NCBI RefSeq assembly: GCF_001558155.1
Contig: NZ_LOAS01000014.1
Coordinates: forward strand, 1 to 64,000
DNA: 64,000 nt
Source of the DNA: Aliiruegeria sabulilitoris
GTDB lineage: Bacteria; Pseudomonadota; Alphaproteobacteria; Rhodobacterales; Rhodobacteraceae
Reading direction: 5' to 3'
Shown here: piece after piece, positions 54,772-63,605 of the stretch
How the letters are laid out: each line of letters opens with the position of its first letter
Position numbering within the stretch: position 1 is the first letter of the stretch
Notes under the pieces: model-generated
Seen by the model: only the letters and a program-made list of their open reading frames with translations
Database searches by the model: none
What the model was told of the DNA's origin: nothing
Position numbers and translations under genes: made by a program

Positions 54772-55677
54772 ATGGATCGCCTGACCGAAATGGAAGCCTT
54801 TGCCACCGTGGTGGATCAGGGTGGTTTTACCGACGCCGCAAAGAAGATGGGTATCTCCAAGTCGGCCGTCTCGAAACACGTCTCCTCGCTGGAGGCTCGG
54901 CTCGGGGCACGGTTGCTCAACCGCACGACCCGCCGCGTTTCGCCCACCGAGATTGGCCTTGCCTATTACGACCGCGCCCGACGGGTACTCAACGATGCCG
55001 GGGAAGCTGATGCGCTGGTGACCTCCATGCAATCGGCACCGTCCGGTCTCTTGCGGATTTCGGTCGCGACCGATTTCGGTGTGAATCATCTTTCGCCGAT
55101 TCTCGGGGATTTCCTGTCGGAGTTTCCCGACATCACCGTGAACATGATCCTCAACAATCGCTATGTAGAATTGATCAGCGAAGGCTTCGACATGGCGATC
55201 CGGATCGGCGAGCTAGAAGACTCGACGTTGCGCGCCCGCAAGCTGACCGAAACCAGCAAGCGGATGATCGCCAGCCCGGCCTACTTCGCCCAGTACGGCC
55301 GCCCGGAGAAGATCGATGATCTGAACGAACACAAGCTGTTGCACTATTCAAACCAGTCCTCGGGCAATGTCTGGAAGCTGACCGCGCCTTCGGGCGAAAA
55401 GCGTCAGGTTCGCACGGCAGGCTGGTTGACCGTCAATGACGGGCAATCGCTGCTCAACGCTGCCGTGTCCGGGCTCGGCATCGCCTATCTCCCGAGCTTC
55501 CTTTATGCCGATGCAATGAAGGACGGGTTGGTGGAGGAAGCGATCCCGGACCTGCCGCATGAATCGCTTGGGATCTATGCCGTCTATCCGCCGGGGCGCT
55601 TCACGCAGCCGAAGGTACGGGCATTCATCGATTTCCTGGTGCGCAGCTTTTCGGAAAAAGGTCCGAAGATCTGGTAA
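54772..55677 (+). CDS. LysR family transcriptional regulator
   Basis: This 301-residue LysR protein has an N-terminal winged helix (DRLTEMEAFATVVDQGGFTD then GISKSAVSKHVSSLEARLG, residues 2-45) and an effector domain of the CrgA/AaeR-like type. GAGGA lies close to the start. The adjacent fadH gene is on the same strand and so not an obvious divergent target. The 249-bp gap before it contains its promoter and no gene I can support. Confidence 0.9.
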   Translation: MDRLTEMEAFATVVDQGGFTDAAKKMGISKSAVSKHVSSLEARLGARLLNRTTRRVSPTEIGLAYYDRARRVLNDAGEADALVTSMQSAPSGLLRISVATDFGVNHLSPILGDFLSEFPDITVNMILNNRYVELISEGFDMAIRIGELEDSTLRARKLTETSKRMIASPAYFAQYGRPEKIDDLNEHKLLHYSNQSSGNVWKLTAPSGEKRQVRTAGWLTVNDGQSLLNAAVSGLGIAYLPSFLYADAMKDGLVEEAIPDLPHESLGIYAVYPPGRFTQPKVRAFIDFLVRSFSEKGPKIW

Positions 55678-55704
55678 TTGAACGACCCTCGATGTGAGAA
55701 ACCT

Positions 55705-55732
55705 GGCCGGGGCAATGCTCCGGTCGTTTTTT
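55705..55732 (+). terminator. Intrinsic terminator of the LysR gene
   Basis: GGCCGGGGC (55705-55713) pairs with GCTCCGGTC (55717-55725), including two G-U pairs, with an AAT loop. It is followed by six T residues (55727-55732), 27 bp after the LysR stop. Confidence 0.75.
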
Positions 55733-55783
55733 GTCTGTCGTCCCGACACCCCCGCAGATCCGGCCTGTGCTCCTGAGAATGGT

Positions 55784-56782
55784 CTATTGCGGACCCGACA
55801 GGACAACTTCGACCCGGCGATTCTGGGTCCGGCCACTTTCGCCGGCATTCGAGGAAATTGGCGACAGATACCCCACCCCTTCCGCATCCATCCGGGTGCC
55901 GGAAATCCCGTATTGCTGTGCGAGGCGATCCCGAACGGCCTTGGCGCGTGCACGGGACAGCTCGATATTGCTCGCCAGCGCGCCCTCGGTGTCCGTGTGG
56001 CCGACAAGAACGATCCGTATTTCAGGGTTCTGGTTCATCCAGTCCGCAAGCTGTTGCAGGGATTCGAAGTCATCCTCGGTCAACCGGGAGGAGCCGGTTT
56101 CGAAATTCAACCCTTCGAGGACGGCCCGGCCCGTTTGCACGAGTGTTCCGACCAGAGTGGAGCCATTCCCGGACGGAAGCGGGAGAGCGGGGGTGTCGGA
56201 AGATGTGTCAGCGCGTGGCATGGGGCGAAGGGAATCCTCGGACGATCCGTCAATGTCGCGAGACCGTGTCGTCAGGCGGGGCTCGGCTTGCCCGACGCCC
56301 GTGAAATGGATGAAGCCACGATCGGAGGACCGGCTGACGACAAGGGCCACATAATCAAGGCCCTGCTCCGTCTCCCGTTTTGCGAGGAAGTAGCGGAAGT
56401 CGCCCAGATCCACATGCATCGCGGGTTCCGGAAGCAGGTCCATCGCGTAACGGAAACCGAAACCGCCGCAGTCGCGATCCTTGCATTCAAGCAGGGGCTC
56501 GAATCCGCCTTCAGACAGACCTTCCTTCAGAGGGGACAGGATCTGGAACGTGGACAGGTCCGTGCCAGGAACTTGCCAGGCCTGGCGGGTCACCGCACCT
56601 TGCACGGATTTGGTTTCCAGCGCATTTCCCGCCAGTGGCGCGACCGGCAGGCGCAGGTCTTCCAGCGCTGCGTTCTGCTCCTCTTCCAGTCTTGCCCCCG
56701 CCGGAAGACCGGACAGCTGGGCGCTGGCTGCGGAGCAGGCGAGGCAAAGCAGAAAGCAAGGGGCGAGGGCGCGAGGTTTCAT
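55784..56782 (-). CDS. OmpA family protein
   Basis: This 332-residue envelope protein has a signal peptide (MKPRALAPCFLLCLACSAASA) and a beta-rich N-terminal region. A C-terminal OmpA peptidoglycan-binding domain (from about 215) includes LNFETGSSRLTEDDF, VLVGHTDTEGALASNIELSRARA and the ending GRTQNRRVEV. It tethers the outer membrane or periplasmic machinery to murein. It overlaps the AhpD-like gene by 4 bp and is last in a four-gene operon. Confidence 0.88.
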   Translation of the reverse strand: MKPRALAPCFLLCLACSAASAQLSGLPAGARLEEEQNAALEDLRLPVAPLAGNALETKSVQGAVTRQAWQVPGTDLSTFQILSPLKEGLSEGGFEPLLECKDRDCGGFGFRYAMDLLPEPAMHVDLGDFRYFLAKRETEQGLDYVALVVSRSSDRGFIHFTGVGQAEPRLTTRSRDIDGSSEDSLRPMPRADTSSDTPALPLPSGNGSTLVGTLVQTGRAVLEGLNFETGSSRLTEDDFESLQQLADWMNQNPEIRIVLVGHTDTEGALASNIELSRARAKAVRDRLAQQYGISGTRMDAEGVGYLSPISSNAGESGRTQNRRVEVVLSGPQ

Positions 56783-57348
56783 CGGTTCCGGCTGTGATAT
56801 TCCCTGTTGGGGCGCATATCCGTGGCAGAGGCCATTCGATTGGTCATGTTGAAGAAGCCGGCGACGGAGGCGATGTCCCAGATGTCACGGTCGGAAAACC
56901 CGACCGAACGCAGCGCTTCCCGGTGGCTCTCGGAAACGCTCGCGCTTTCGCGGGTCAGCAGAACGGCGAAATCGAGCATCTGCCGCTGCCGGTCCGACAG
57001 ATCGGCAGCGCGGTAATTCATGACCATCTGTTCGCCAAGCTCCGGATCGCCCGACAATTCCCGAACCGCCTGGCCATGTGCGGCCTGGCAGTAATAGCAG
57101 CGGTTCTCGGAGGAGACGACAACGGCGATCATCTCGCGCTCCAGCTTGCTCAGGCCGCTGTCGGCAAGCATCAACTCGTTGTACATCGCCGAGAACGCAT
57201 CGAGTTTCGCGATATTGAAGGCGTAGGCGCGCAGAACATTGGGCACCATCCCGATCTTTTCGGCGCAGAGGTCGAAATAGGCCTGCGTATGCTCCGGCAG
57301 CGGATCCACCGGAGGCAGGTCGAGGGCCGTTGGCGCGTCGTCACCCAT
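56779..57348 (-). CDS. Peroxidase-related enzyme (AhpD/carboxymuconolactone decarboxylase family)
   Basis: This 189-residue all-helical protein has the AhpD-like catalytic site ENRCYYCQAAHG (Cys-x2-Cys-x3-His). The N-terminal FDLCAEKIGMVPNVLRAYA and C-terminal FFNMTNRMA segments are typical of the peroxidase-related subgroup (uncharacterised carboxymuconolactone decarboxylase-like). It may reduce peroxides with a thiol donor. ATG 57348 is preceded by GAAGG. It is coupled to the OmpA gene downstream and 17 bp from the GNAT gene upstream. Confidence 0.88.
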   Translation of the reverse strand: MGDDAPTALDLPPVDPLPEHTQAYFDLCAEKIGMVPNVLRAYAFNIAKLDAFSAMYNELMLADSGLSKLEREMIAVVVSSENRCYYCQAAHGQAVRELSGDPELGEQMVMNYRAADLSDRQRQMLDFAVLLTRESASVSESHREALRSVGFSDRDIWDIASVAGFFNMTNRMASATDMRPNREYHSRNR

Positions 57349-57365
57349 GCTTTTACCTTCCTTGA

Positions 57366-58094
57366 TCAGCCTCTGTCGGGCAATTTGATCCTGTAGTGAT
57401 AGCCGCCCGTTGGGCGCATTCCCAGAGAAGAGTAGAGCGCATTGGCGGGTGTGTTGGCCTTCGTGACCAGAACGCAGAACCATTTCGCACCGAAATCGCG
57501 CGCCCAGATGGCGGCGCCCCGCATCATATGGACGGCTGCGCCTTTCCGACGAAGCCCCGGCGAGACCTCCAATGCGTGCAGCACGGCGATCTGCCCGTCC
57601 AGCGCCACGAAGGCCGTTCCGGCGGGCCGGTCGCTGTTGCGGCCGAGTATGGCGCATTTCGTCGTTTCAACCCTGTCCATCACGGCAAGGCGTTCTGGAC
57701 CGATGCCTCCTTCGTGCCAGATCTCTTCCTGAACACGCATTGGCGGCCAGGAAACGTGAAAGGCTGCGACCGGCGGCGGCGGCAGGGCAAGCGTCTCGAT
57801 CTCCGACAGGTAAAAGGTCACCGGATCCTTGATCCGGTAGCCCGCCGATTCCAGCGCCGCGTCCAGCGTTTCGTCTCCGGGACGGACCATGACGAGCGGC
57901 ACCTGGTGCAACGCGGCTTGTGCTCCCTCCATCGCCGGGATGGAGGGAGCGCGCGTCGTTGCCGAGGCCGTGGATACGCGCTGACCGCCTCCGGCCCCTT
58001 CGCGCACGCGCCAACCGGGTAGCTCGATGATGCGGCGTGCGGGCCAGGTCGCATCGATCGCGGCGAAGAGTGTCGCCAGATCCGGCGCTGTCAC
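57366..58094 (-). CDS. GNAT family N-acetyltransferase
   Basis: This 242-residue protein has an N-terminal region related to GNAT tandem folds and a C-terminal acetyl-CoA-binding domain with VSPGLRRKGAAVHMMRGAA (R/Q-x-x-G-x-A loop) and FVLVTKANTPANALYSSLGM. The acceptor is unknown. The start overlaps the CinA-like gene stop by 4 bp. Confidence 0.85.
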   Translation of the reverse strand: MTAPDLATLFAAIDATWPARRIIELPGWRVREGAGGGQRVSTASATTRAPSIPAMEGAQAALHQVPLVMVRPGDETLDAALESAGYRIKDPVTFYLSEIETLALPPPPVAAFHVSWPPMRVQEEIWHEGGIGPERLAVMDRVETTKCAILGRNSDRPAGTAFVALDGQIAVLHALEVSPGLRRKGAAVHMMRGAAIWARDFGAKWFCVLVTKANTPANALYSSLGMRPTGGYHYRIKLPDRG

Positions 58095-58822
58095 ATGCCA
58101 TCCTCCGGCATGGAGCGGGCGAGGCGCGTCATGGCGGCGTCGATTCGGGCTGCATCGGTGCCTCGGATAACGATATGTGTGCCGTAGATCCCGTCCTTCA
58201 TGAAGGGATAGGAGCCGATGGAAAGATCCTGAAAGTCCTCCGCCAACGCGGCGAGGGACGTTGCGATCTCACCTTCGCCGTGGTTGATCCGAAGCGACTG
58301 CGACAAGATCGGGTCGCCGCCCGTCAGCTTTGACAGAACCGTGGCGACCATGGATTCGAAGATCACGGGAACGCCCGCCATGACGTGCACATTTCCGAGG
58401 ATGAAGCCCGGCGCGGCCGAGATCGGGTTGTCGATCAGCGTCGCGCCGTCGGGGATGCGGGCCATGCGCAGGCGGGCCTCGTTCAATTCCTGTTCTGTCG
58501 CGTCGTAATGGGCCTGAAGCAGCGCGCGCGCATCGTCGCGAATGCCAATCGGCGTGTCGAAGGCGGCGGCGATGCATTCGGCCGTGATGTCGTCATGGGT
58601 TGGCCCGATGCCGCCGGAGGTGAAGACATGGTCATACGCCTCGGAGAGTTCTCGCACGGCGGAGATGATCGCCTCGGGCTTGTCGGCCACCACGCGCACC
58701 TCGGTGAGGCGGATACCTTGATTGGTAAGCGCGCCCGCAAGGTGATGCATGTTCGAATCACGGGTCCGGCCCGAAAGGATCTCGTCGCCGATCACCAGCA
58801 TTGCGGCTGTCGGGTTGGCCAT
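58091..58822 (-). CDS. CinA N-terminal-type molybdopterin-binding domain protein
   Basis: This 243-residue protein matches only the N-terminal MoCF-like (MogA/MoaB) domain of CinA: AAMLVIGDEILSGRTRDSN at the start and VFTSGGIGPTHDDITAECIA in the middle. The C-terminal nicotinamide-mononucleotide deamidase domain is absent, which is common in alphaproteobacteria. CinA relatives may cleave ADP-ribose or NAD derivatives. It leads the four-gene operon cinA-GNAT-AhpD-OmpA. Confidence 0.88.
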   Translation of the reverse strand: MANPTAAMLVIGDEILSGRTRDSNMHHLAGALTNQGIRLTEVRVVADKPEAIISAVRELSEAYDHVFTSGGIGPTHDDITAECIAAAFDTPIGIRDDARALLQAHYDATEQELNEARLRMARIPDGATLIDNPISAAPGFILGNVHVMAGVPVIFESMVATVLSKLTGGDPILSQSLRINHGEGEIATSLAALAEDFQDLSIGSYPFMKDGIYGTHIVIRGTDAARIDAAMTRLARSMPEDGM

Positions 58823-58944
58823 GGCGCCCTCCTGTTTTCTGACCTGTGAAATCGGTATAGGCCCGCGCGGCGATGATTTCCAACCCCGCGTGACCGGCTT
58901 CGTTGCAGCGCCGTCCGCCGGTTCATGACATTGGCTGTCCAGAG

Positions 58945-58980
58945 ACGAAAAAGCCCCCGCAGAGACGATCCGCGGGGGCC
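58945..58980 (-). terminator. Intrinsic terminator after phaB
   Basis: On the minus strand GCCCCCGCGG...GCGGGGGC forms a strong stem (arms within 58971-58980 and 58953-58960) with a short loop, followed by TTTTTCG. It lies 21 bp past the phaB stop. The rest of the 179-bp gap 58823-59001 holds no gene. Confidence 0.85.
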
Positions 58981-59001
58981 GAGTTCAGCGTTAGAGCGGG
59001 A

Positions 59002-59727
59002 TCAGACGAAGAACTGACCACCGTTGGCCGAAAGCGTAGAACCGGTGATGAAGCCGGCATCCTCGGAGGCGAGGAAGACCACGCAGCGCGCGATTTCCTC
59101 CGGCTCACCAAGGCGGCCGGCGGGAATCTGCGGGATGATCTTGGTGTTCAGGACCTGCTCGTCGATCGCCTTGACCATCTCGGTGGCGATGTAGCCTGGG
59201 CAGATGGCGTTGACGGTGACGCCGAAACGCGCACCTTCCTGCGCCAGCGCCTTGGTGAAGCCCAGATCGCCGGCCTTGGACGCGGAGTAGTTGGTCTGGC
59301 CGGCCTGGCCCTTCTGGCCATTGATCGACGAGATGTTAATGATGCGGCCCCATTTGCGCTCGCGCATGCCCGGATAGACCGGGTGGGTCATGTTGAACAC
59401 GCCGTGCAGGTTGGTGTCGATGACGTCATTCCACTGCTGGACGGTCATGCGATGGAACATGGCGTCGCGGGTAATGCCGGCGTTGTTGACGAGGACGTCG
59501 ACCGGACCGAGATCCGCCTCGACCTGCTTGATACCCGCCTCACAGCCTTCGTAATCGGCGACAGACCATTTGTAGGTCTTGATCCCGGTGGCCTCGGAGA
59601 ACTTGGCGGCAGCCTCCTCGTTTCCACCGAAGTTCGCGGCGACCTCGTAACCAGCTTCCTTGAGACCGACCGAAATGGCGGCCCCGATGCCGCGGGTACC
59701 TCCGGTGACGACTGCAACTCTTGCCAT
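59002..59727 (-). CDS. phaB: Acetoacetyl-CoA reductase
   Basis: This 241-residue NADPH-dependent SDR enzyme reduces acetoacetyl-CoA to (R)-3-hydroxybutyryl-CoA for polyhydroxybutyrate synthesis. It has the TGGTRGIG cofactor loop (8-15), the NNAG motif, the Ser/Tyr/Lys triad around NISSINGQKGQAGQTNYSASKAG, and the C-terminal AGFITGSTLSANGGQFFV. It lies 170 bp downstream of phaA on the same strand, with a terminator in the gap, so it may have its own promoter. Confidence 0.95.
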   Translation of the reverse strand: MARVAVVTGGTRGIGAAISVGLKEAGYEVAANFGGNEEAAAKFSEATGIKTYKWSVADYEGCEAGIKQVEADLGPVDVLVNNAGITRDAMFHRMTVQQWNDVIDTNLHGVFNMTHPVYPGMRERKWGRIINISSINGQKGQAGQTNYSASKAGDLGFTKALAQEGARFGVTVNAICPGYIATEMVKAIDEQVLNTKIIPQIPAGRLGEPEEIARCVVFLASEDAGFITGSTLSANGGQFFV

Positions 59728-59839
59728 GGTTTCCCTCCACTGTGGCGTAATTCTTTGGCAACACTGTTAAATCAACTGGGGCATCTTGCGCAACAATATT
59801 ACTTCGGCAGGATGACGCAGTAGGTAACAATGTCGTTTC

Positions 59840-59870
59840 TAAAAAAAGAGGCGCCTTGTCCGGCGCCCCT
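59840..59870 (-). terminator. Intrinsic terminator after phaA
   Basis: On the minus strand GGGCGCCGGACAAGGCGCC forms a 6-7 bp GC stem with a short loop (about 59851-59869), followed by a run of seven T residues (59841-59847). It sits 28 bp after the phaA stop, so phaB reads partly or wholly from a separate start in the remaining gap. Confidence 0.85.
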
Positions 59871-59897
59871 TGGTGAGTATTCCGCAGGGCGCGAACG

Positions 59898-61073
59898 TCA
59901 GGGTCGTTCGACGCAGAGTGCGACACCCATGCCGCCACCGATGCAGAGCGTGGCGAGGCCCTTCTTGGCGTCGCGGCGCTTCATTTCGAACAGCAGCGTG
60001 TTGAGAACGCGGCAGCCCGAGGCGCCGATCGGGTGGCCAATGGCGATGGCGCCACCGTTCACGTTCACGATGGACGGATCCCAGCCCATGTCCTTGTTCA
60101 CGGCGCAGGCCTGCGCGGCGAAGGCTTCGTTGGCTTCGACCAGGTCGAGATCGGAAACCGACCAGCCGGCCTTGTCCAGCGCCTTGCGCGACGCATAAAT
60201 CGGGCCGACGCCCATGATCGACGGGTCGAGACCGGCCGTGGCATAAGAGGCGATGCGTGCGAGCGGCTCGATGCCGCGCTTCTCGGCCTCGTCGGCGGAC
60301 ATGCAGAGCACGGCAGCCGCGCCGTCATTGATGCCGGAGGCATTGGCCGCGGTCACGGTGCCGTCCTTGATGAAGGCCGGGCGCAGCTTCTGCATGTTCT
60401 CGATCGTGGCGCCGTGACGGATGTATTCGTCCGCGTCCATTACCGTCTCGCCCTTGCGGGTCTTGATGATGAAGGGAACGATCTCATCGGCGAACTTGCC
60501 GGCCTTTTGTGCGGCCTCGGCTTTATTCTGCGAGGCCAGCGCGAACTCGTCCTGCTGCTCGCGAGAGATTTGCCACTTGGCGGCCACGTTCTCCGCGGTC
60601 TGACCCATGTGGTAGCCGTTGAAGGCATCCCAGAGGCCATCCTTGATCATCGTGTCGATGTATTTCATGTCGCCCATTTTCTGACCGGCACGCAGCGCGG
60701 CAGCATGGGGGCTGAGCGACATGCTCTCCTGGCCACCAGCGGCGACAATGGATGCATCCCCGAGCTGGATATGCTGGGCCGCGAGCGCAACAGTGCGCAG
60801 GCCGGATCCACAGACCTGGTTGATGCTCCAGGCGGCGGATTCCTGCGGGAAGCCGGCATTGATATGGGCCTGACGCGCGGGGTTCTGGCCCTGGGCGGCG
60901 GTCAGAACCTGCCCGAGAATGGTCTCTGAAACTTCCGACGGGTCGATCCCGGCGCGTTCGACAACCGCCTTGAGAACGGCGGCGCCGAGATCATGGGCCG
61001 GAGTATTGGCAAATGATCCCAGGAAAGATCCTACGGCGGTCCGGCCGGCCGACGCGATAACGACGTTGGTCAT
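59898..61073 (-). CDS. phaA: Acetyl-CoA C-acetyltransferase
   Basis: This 391-residue thiolase condenses two acetyl-CoA to acetoacetyl-CoA. The active-site Cys is in [14 protein letters not shown] (about residue 88), the second histidine in [17 protein letters not shown], and the final Cys in [15 protein letters not shown]. It forms the classical phaA-phaB pair for polyhydroxybutyrate. The 347-bp region upstream is its presumed control region. No phaR gene is in the window. Confidence 0.95.
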   Translation of the reverse strand: MTNVVIASAGRTAVGSFLGSFANTPAHDLGAAVLKAVVERAGIDPSEVSETILGQVLTAAQGQNPARQAHINAGFPQESAAWSINQVCGSGLRTVALAAQHIQLGDASIVAAGGQESMSLSPHAAALRAGQKMGDMKYIDTMIKDGLWDAFNGYHMGQTAENVAAKWQISREQQDEFALASQNKAEAAQKAGKFADEIVPFIIKTRKGETVMDADEYIRHGATIENMQKLRPAFIKDGTVTAANASGINDGAAAVLCMSADEAEKRGIEPLARIASYATAGLDPSIMGVGPIYASRKALDKAGWSVSDLDLVEANEAFAAQACAVNKDMGWDPSIVNVNGGAIAIGHPIGASGCRVLNTLLFEMKRRDAKKGLATLCIGGGMGVALCVERP

Positions 61074-61420
61074 GATGGCTCCTCTTCAAATCTCGCAGGA
61101 GGGGTTTGCCGCCGTCATGGCGACCACCCTCATTTCCCCCTCCAGTCCGTATCTTGGTTAGGGGGCGGGGGGGACTCTGGCAACGGACAGGGTGTCCCAC
61201 CCCCGTAGGAGCCTCAAATAAAGGCTCAGGCATCGGAAAATGACGAAAAACAACGCTTTTGCAAGCGGTTTGGGAGAAAGTCCGCAGATCGTTTGTGTTG
61301 TCGAGTGAACTGCCGGGATGCGCGGATACTGGAATATCGGAGGGGGATTCGGGAGGGGTAGAGATGGCGTCAGGACGGCTTCCTGCGCGGGCCCTTCCCA
61401 AGGCGGAGTCCGTCGGTCGC
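61074..61420 (-). promoter_or_regulatory. phaA upstream region
   Basis: These 347 bp between phaA and the EAL gene (both minus strand) hold no supported gene. Notable features are a long C/G-homopolymer-rich stretch (61160-61175), an inverted repeat GAGCCT-N7-AGGCTC (61209-61227) and an AT-rich segment around 61235-61262 that could carry the phaA promoter on the minus strand. No regulator site can be named. Confidence 0.3.
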
Positions 61421-62266
61421 CTATCCGGCCTGTAGAACCTCCCGCGGGAAAACCGGCCAGGGGGGGCGCGTTGTCGGAACGCCGAAGTAGTAGCCTTGCA
61501 TGCAATCGACGCCCATTTCGATCAGGAGTTTCGCGTCCTCCTCGCATTCGACGGCTTCGGCGACCGTGAACATGTCGAACTGTTTGGAAATAGTAACGAG
61601 GGCTTGGGTCAGAACCCGGTTGTCGGGGTCGGAATGAATGCCACGGATGAATTCTCCTGCGATCTTGATGATGTCGAAATCGAAGTCGCGCAAATGGCGG
61701 AAAGCGGTGTAGCCGGCGCCGAAATCATCCAGCGCAAAGCTCACGCCCATGATCTGCATTTCCTCCATGAAGGCCTTGGTGATGTCAGGCATGGCGATGG
61801 TCGAGGATTCCGTGATCTCGATAATGAGACGCTCCCCGACCGTCGGTCGGTCATCCAGCCCGGCATGCAGCGTCTTCATCCAGCGGGAATAGCCGATCGA
61901 GCGCGCGGACATGTTTATTGCAAGCCGCAGCTCCGGCGCCCGGGCGAGGATCCCCAGCCCGAGTTCCAGGGCAAGGCAGTCAATGATGCGGCCGGTCTCG
62001 GTGTTCTCACAAGCATTTATGAACTCGGCAGCGGGAATGATCCTGCCGGTATCGTCGAGCACGCGAATCAGTCCTTCGAAAAAGGCTATGCGGTCCGGGT
62101 TCCTGCAGGTAACGACGGGTTGAAAGGCTAGCAGCACATCTTTTCGATCAAGCGAGCGGCGTACCATCGAAAGGATGTCGGCGTCCCGTTCGGCGATGGC
62201 CGCATCCAGCGGGTTTGCTGCGCGTTCGACACTCATCGAGGCATATTCGTCGAATCCGGATTGCAT
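61421..62266 (-). CDS. EAL domain cyclic-di-GMP phosphodiesterase
   Basis: This 281-residue stand-alone EAL protein should hydrolyse c-di-GMP. The signature is EGLIR (the ExLxR form of EAL), with catalytic and metal residues in INMSARSIG, IIEITESS, DDFGAGYTAF, IIKIAGEF and QGYYFG all kept, so activity is likely. No GGDEF, sensor or membrane domain is present. A second in-frame ATG lies 30 bp later. It diverges from tag across 100 bp. Confidence 0.88.
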   Translation of the reverse strand: MQSGFDEYASMSVERAANPLDAAIAERDADILSMVRRSLDRKDVLLAFQPVVTCRNPDRIAFFEGLIRVLDDTGRIIPAAEFINACENTETGRIIDCLALELGLGILARAPELRLAINMSARSIGYSRWMKTLHAGLDDRPTVGERLIIEITESSTIAMPDITKAFMEEMQIMGVSFALDDFGAGYTAFRHLRDFDFDIIKIAGEFIRGIHSDPDNRVLTQALVTISKQFDMFTVAEAVECEEDAKLLIEMGVDCMQGYYFGVPTTRPPWPVFPREVLQAG

Positions 62267-62366
62267 TGCCTTCTCCGCAACTGGCTCGCCTTAGTTGCGC
62301 ACCAAGGGTTGAAGGAACGGTAAACAGCGGCATTCTCCGAAAGTCGGAACGGATCAGGAGAAAACG

Positions 62367-62939
62367 ATGGGCGAAAGATGCGGTTGGGTCGGGCAGGAAG
62401 ACATCTATGTCGCCTATCATGACGAGGAATGGGGTGTGCCGGAATTCGACAGCCGTGCGCTGTGGGAAAAGCTTGTTCTCGACGGCTTCCAGGCGGGCTT
62501 GTCCTGGATAACGATATTGAAAAAACGGGACAATTTTCGGGCGGCTTTTCGTGATTTCAACCCCGAACTGATTGCAACATGGGGCGAGGCAGAGGTTGCG
62601 CTTCTGTTGCAGGACAGCGGGATCGTGCGCCATCGAGGCAAGATCGAAGCCACGATTGGGAACGCGCGGGCCTGGCTTGAAATCGAGACGCGGGAGGGCT
62701 TTTCGGCCTTTCTGTGGGACCGGATTGACGGGCAACCGATACAGAATCACTGGCAGACACTCGCCGAAGTTCCGACTCAAACACCGCTTTCCGTGGAGAT
62801 CTCCCGCGACCTGAAGGCCAAGGGATTTCGTTTTTGTGGACCAACCATCGTTTATGCCTTCATGCAGGCCGTTGGCATGGTGAACGACCATCTCGAGGCA
62901 TGTCCCCGTCATACTGAATGTGCAAAAATGTCTTTATAA
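62367..62939 (+). CDS. tag: DNA-3-methyladenine glycosylase I
   Basis: This 190-residue HhH-family glycosylase removes 3-methyladenine from DNA. Zinc-binding and family residues are visible in ERCGWVG near the N terminus, YHDEEWGVPE, and NDHLEACPRH near the C terminus. The AGLSWITILKKRDNFR segment is typical of Tag. CAGGAG precedes the start. Length is normal. Confidence 0.94.
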   Translation: MGERCGWVGQEDIYVAYHDEEWGVPEFDSRALWEKLVLDGFQAGLSWITILKKRDNFRAAFRDFNPELIATWGEAEVALLLQDSGIVRHRGKIEATIGNARAWLEIETREGFSAFLWDRIDGQPIQNHWQTLAEVPTQTPLSVEISRDLKAKGFRFCGPTIVYAFMQAVGMVNDHLEACPRHTECAKMSL

Positions 62940-63605
62940 TTCCCTAGGGTCATTTACTTAGTAGGAAGACGAGCTTGTCAGGCTGCTTCACGGTAGGTGG
63001 AAAAAAGTGGCCGGGGATTCTCGCCGACGTTGCGCAAATGGCTGACGTGCGAACGTTGCGACGACGTTGGGTTAATCATTTGTTAGGAGTATCCGGGCCA
63101 GTAGCATAAACCGGGGCGAAAGGGGACTGGTAATGGCTAGGTCGATTTCTGACATCTTGCGGAACTCGAACCTCATGGGTGCTCTTCTCATCACGGACGG
63201 CGACAGTTGGGCTGGAATGTGGCTACCACTTTCGGGACAACAGGAAGCGATCCGTGCCCAGAGAGAATCCAACAGCGCGGATGCGCTGGCGGTGGCGGCG
63301 GCTGCAAACAGGTAGCCACCCAAATCTCATGGGCCAGCAGAGCGCTGTCAGCCAGGGCTTTCCTTGGCGCCCAGGCGAGGAAGACCGATCACCAATGTGA
63401 CCTGGCCTCCCGGAGCGAGGGCTTGCAGCGCTCGTGGCCGAACAGCCCGATTCGGGACGTTACACTTTCAACCCAGTCCCGATCTTTCCTTTCCAAGTGA
63501 CGTTTTAGGCCCGCCTGAACGTGCCTTGTTGCGTTTGTAGCGCGCGGCCCGTTTCTGCTTCGTTAATCCTTTTCGCGAAAATCGCCTTGAAAAGGAGACC
63601 TTCCC
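62940..63605. other. 666-bp region without a confident gene
   Basis: This stretch lies between tag and the SASA-type gene. It is less GC-rich in places (GTTAATCATTTGTTAGG around 63070-63090 could be promoter DNA). It contains one possible 60-codon ORF (listed separately). No tRNA or clear terminator is seen. The last 60 bp, with TTCCTTTCCAAGTGACG and AAAAGGAG near 63588-63595, provide the ribosome site and probable promoter of the following gene. Confidence 0.5.
63133..63315 (+). CDS. Possible 60-residue small protein
   Basis: An ORF beginning MARSISDILRNSNLMGALLITDG has a GGGGA ribosome-binding-like site about 7 nt upstream of the ATG. Composition is protein-like (a mixed N-terminal half and Ala-rich C-terminal half ending ADALAVAAAANR), without a family I recognise. 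It could instead be a remnant of a decayed gene. No neighbour supports a function. Confidence 0.35.
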   Translation: MARSISDILRNSNLMGALLITDGDSWAGMWLPLSGQQEAIRAQRESNSADALAVAAAANR